This document shows, in pieces, positions 61,272-64,000 of a stretch of 64,000 nt of DNA. The DNA comes from Cycas panzhihuaensis (taxonomy: Eukaryota; Cycadophyta). The translations under genes were made by a program, and so were the position numbers. The notes beneath the pieces are model-generated. The model was not told the DNA's origin. It saw only the letters and a program-made list of their open reading frames with translations, and searched no databases. The stretch's first letter is position 1; every line of letters starts with the position of its first letter. The DNA lies in assembly GCA_023213395.1 (NCBI GenBank), contig CM041465.1, forward strand, positions 98,091,741 to 98,155,740, given 5' to 3'.

Positions 61272-62746
61272 GACTGTTCTAATTTATTTTTTAAAATCCA
61301 CCGTGGCAATTTTGCATTTATTGCGAAACTGCCATGTGTCTCGTAACTTAACTCGTTGCCAGCTGCACCCTAATCACTCGCTTTAGGGTTTGGGTTAGGT
61401 ACTTAAGTCATGATCTACTCATTTTTTAGAACTTTTGGCTCACTTTTTGGATTGCTCCTCAAGGAAACCACGCAGTGCTTTGCTATTCTTTGCTGTCTTG
61501 CTACTGCTACTAGGACCTGCGTCTCTCCTCCAGTGCCTAGCTCTCTTTCAGTGTGGCTAGGACATCTTCCCAGCCCCTCACACACCTTGGAGAGGGCTCC
61601 TTAGAGAGATTTCAGTGGATTCTTACCCCATGTAGCCATCAAGCGTTCTAAGTGCAGGTGTTCTTCCTCCAACTTCATTAGCAGGGTCCCAAACTTGCTA
61701 CACCATGATTTCTGGCCTGATTTCTCAGCCTCTCCTTACTAGCCCTTGGCTGAGGCAAGCACCTCTCCTCTTCCTCTCAGGTATTCGTTGATTTGAGTTA
61801 TTTTTCTTATGCAATTGATGCCCTATCTTGCTTGTCCATTTGCTTGTCTTTGTGAGGGTTGTTTTCCTCTTTATATTGGACTATTTTACCCCTGTTATAG
61901 TGCCTCCTTGCCTGTGTTTATTGCTCAAGGTAGCGGCATAGAGGGTTGACATAGGGTTTGGGAGAAAGCTGGGTGGATTCTACACCACCTTCCATGCTCC
62001 TCAAGTAGCTTTAAGCGCCCCAAACCTTCTCTCTTACCTCGTGCTATCCTTGGCACTCAAACAAGGGTTTGTTGGCCCTTCCTTAGCCACTGAAATTAGC
62101 GCTGTCATATATTACAGCGCTGGTTTGAGGGCTTAGGCTTAGGTCTGGGCGACTCACATAAGTCCTGACCGCTTGTTCTTTGCCCAACTCTTTTCTCGGC
62201 AGCCCGGTTTGCTCTTCATAGAACCCCGGCTTACCATAGGTCTTCTTTGGCTCTTCTTAACTCCCTTGCTACCGTTTCTAGCCATCCTTCTTAGCCTTGC
62301 CCTCACTACCTTGTGGCTTTTGGGGGAGGTGGGCCACTCTGAGGCTTACCCGTTACTTTCCTTTTGCTTTGGTTGTCCTCCTTTACATATTATCATCATT
62401 GTGTTGATGCTAATACGTACATGTTTAAGCTTATATTTATATTACATAGACATGTATTGTTAGGATCTTGTCATTACATGCTAGTACCCTTTCTCTGGAA
62501 AGGGGGAGGTTACCGTTTGCTTACAAGTACTTGGAGAGCGCAAAGGGTCTTTTCATTCCGTCCACCCAGGTAAGTGCTCCTATGCATGTTGTACTTTCAT
62601 ACTTCATTTATTACTAGTGTTTGGTCTCTTTCTTTCCTTGGTTTTGTACTTTAGTATTTTTTCTGGGGAAGGTAAGAGAGCCCCTCGATCCAACCTGCTG
62701 TGACGCTTCACAACCGCCGCGCCTTATGGAGTAGTTTTGGTGTCCC

Positions 62747-63319
62747 TTGGGAGTGCCATCGTCACAACACGCTTCCAATCTGGGTACACGCTTCGCTCCA
62801 CTCTACCACTCTTTCCTTTTGAATTTCTTTTACATAAGTAGTAATCAACTTACTGGAAATCAAAAGGGGAACTTAACTTTGCTTTTGGTTCATGCTTTAT
62901 TTATTTCATCGTATGCATCTTCTCTACCCATAGGAAAAGGTCCTAGGAATCACTCCTTTTCACCTTTCCTCTCCCTTTGCCGTGCAAGCTTCCTGCTCTC
63001 TTTATTACTTGTGTATTTGGCTAGTTTGCTTAGGCATACCTTGATCCACTTTCTTGGGTCATCCCTCTTACTTTCCTTTAGTTCCCCGCTTCACTGGATA
63101 ACCAAAGTGACCCTATCCATAGGCCAGCTGCTTGCCTATCTTTCCTTATTTCTCGTTACTCTAGGGGAACCCTCGAAGGCTCCTTTTCGTCCCCTTTTGG
63201 CCATCCAAGGGTGGGAGGATCCTTCCCTTAGGTCAACCCAGGCTAACCCTATGCCTCCTCACCTCTTGCTCGAAGTGGGGGGATCACCTTTGGTAGCTAT
63301 ATTCCATTGTAGGTCCTGA
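62747..63319 (+). other. Open frame of 190 codons inside LTR T7, shared with T1
   Basis: Leucine/serine-rich, no recognised domain. The C-terminal half is homologous to 946-1392 on minus (SLLRHTLIHFLGSSLLLSF, AIQGWEDPSLRSTQANP). It lies entirely within the LTR. Coding is unproven. Confidence 0.25.
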
Positions 63320-63450
63320 ACTCATGCTCCAGCATACGGGGTGTCCTACGTTGTAATTACCCTACTTATAGGTCTCTTTCTCAATCATATTATCACCCGC
63401 TCTTACCATACCTATCTGGTTAGGTAGCTATCCTGTAGACGCACATCCAC

Positions 63451-63469
63451 TGGTGACCATACTAGGGAC
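63451..63469 (+). other. PBS of element T7 (tRNA-Arg-like)
   Basis: TGGTGACCATACTAGGGAC, one base after the LTR end. Same site as in T1 and T4. Confidence 0.6.
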
Positions 63470-63622
63470 TGCTAGTAAAGGAGCTAGTTTTCGCTCTCTT
63501 CTATTGGTTTTGCTACCTTTTTGTGATCCTTTTCACCTATTTCGATCTCTTCATTGGGAAGCCCCCAACACGTCTGCCGTTACTGCCCTTTCTTTTTCCC
63601 TAACATTGCTGGTTGACCTTGC

Positions 63623-64000
63623 ATGCGATGCTTTTCCCGTCGCTTGTGCGGTCTACCTCCATTGTTAGAAGACCCCGAGTATCACCCACTTCCTTTGTCA
63701 GATTCTGATTTGACTATGGAAGGATACTCTTCTGATTGGGCCTACCACACCTCAACCTTAGAAACCCATGTTTTTCCTTCCTCTATTCCTAGGTCCACCC
63801 AAGAGGGTGATGAACCCCTTTATTACCCAAGTGACCAACATCACTCGCTCGATGTCCATCCCTCTACCCATGCCATAGAAGGATCCGCTCCTCTTAAGAC
63901 TTACCACTTAATCAGTGACTCTCATGAGGAGAATCCTAAGGGACCTACCTCGTTCGAGGTCCCAACTACCTCTTACGAGTATGTAGGAACCCCTCCTATT
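63623..64000 (+). CDS. Tat-type gag N-terminal region, open frame, partial (runs off right edge)
   Basis: From ATG 63623, 126 codons stay open to the last base. It begins MRCFSRRLCGLPPLLEDP and continues HPLPLSDSDLTMEGYSSDWA as in the left copy. The start lies 172 bp after the PBS in both copies, which supports this ATG over the later in-frame one at SDLTM. An overlapping frame at 63453-63668 ends before this ORF is well under way and has no counterpart worth calling. Role inferred from position and from homology to the gag start of T4: N-terminal Gag or a pre-gag product. No enzymatic motif. Confidence 0.75.
   Translation, partial: MRCFSRRLCGLPPLLEDPEYHPLPLSDSDLTMEGYSSDWAYHTSTLETHVFPSSIPRSTQEGDEPLYYPSDQHHSLDVHPSTHAIEGSAPLKTYHLISDSHEENPKGPTSFEVPTTSYEYVGTPPI

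Larger units (their letters stand above)
60753..63449 (+). mobile_element. LTR T7: 5' LTR of a young Tat-type element
   Basis: 2.70 kb, starting TGCTGCTTCC and ending CATCCA, inverted partner of T1. CAGGTAAGTGCAGGTATG at 60792-60809, the array at 61208-61271, TTTAGGGTTTGGGTTAGG near 61382, and TACTTAAG at about 61400 as TATA-like site. No polypurine tract in front, PBS behind, so a 5' LTR. In a 109 bp sample across its 3' end it differs from T1 by nine transitions, eight of them C or G in T1 and T or A here. Confidence 0.87.

Noticed and set aside
61382-61400. Telomere-like TTTAGGGTTTGGGTTAGG, also in T1 near 2980
   Set aside because: Only one or two imperfect units inside an LTR; a telo-box-like promoter element is more likely than a telomere remnant.
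62173-62463. Hydrophobic 96-codon frame that looks like a membrane protein (also 1961-2182 on minus)
   Set aside because: It comes from pyrimidine-rich LTR sequence, where any frame gives Leu/Phe/Ser; no start context or conserved length between copies.
1-64000. Host genes, tRNA, rRNA, CRISPR or bacterial-type operons
   Set aside because: No exon-like frames, cloverleaf candidates, rRNA-like segments or spaced direct repeats were seen; all recognisable coding is retrotransposon.

Overview
The window is repeat-dominated plant nuclear DNA. I find no host protein gene, tRNA, rRNA or CRISPR array. What is readable is LTR retrotransposons of three kinds (Ty1/copia, Ty3/gypsy of the Tat/Ogre type, and one chromovirus-like Ty3/gypsy), in many states of decay and nested in each other. 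Primer-binding sites complementary to plant initiator tRNA-Met, plant-style gag-pol order and Tat-type domains place it in a land plant with a large, slowly purged genome. I cannot name the species.

Layout. Both edges carry the same element in inverted orientation: a ~2.7 kb LTR (T1, 924-3622, minus; T7, 60753-63449, plus), a tRNA-Arg-like primer-binding site, a 172 bp leader and the start of a still-open gag frame running off each window edge (750 to 1 on minus; 63623 to 64000 on plus). From 6.0 to 13.1 kb a minus-strand copia element (A) with a perfect CTTAA target duplication contains a second minus-strand copia element (B) with a perfect GTCTT duplication. From 16.4 kb a partial plus-strand Tat-type LTR (T2) is followed by a dead chromovirus-like pol (18.3-20.9 kb). 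A minus-strand Tat-type LTR (T3, 22.2-32.5 kb) is split by a 7.6 kb minus-strand copia element (copia-1). A decayed plus-strand Tat element (T4) has its 5' LTR at 35.4-37.9 kb, gag at 38.1-40.3 kb and protease-RT-RNase H-integrase at 41.1-45.4 kb. Two minus-strand Tat 3' LTRs (T5, T6) sit almost in tandem at 47.0-52.4 kb. A 7.4 kb plus-strand copy of the copia-1 family (copia-2, TSD ATTAC) lies at 52.5-60.0 kb, next to T7.

How it fits together. The Tat-type blocks read as serial nesting: T4 lies in the 3' noncoding spacer of the T3 element, T5 in that of T4, T6 in that of T5, and T7 in that of T6. All share an LTR start of the TGTTTCC type. Six LTRs carry an array of GTAC-centred units in U3, at an exact 20 bp period in five of them, and the 3' spacers carry an ordered series of a motif around CCATAGTTTAACCTCATTAG. 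These two shared noncoding signatures are the least expected content of the window. T1 and T7 are clearly younger and richer in G+C than everything between them. Boundaries of T2, T3, T5 and T6 are approximate; those of the copia elements rest on matching LTR lengths and target duplications.
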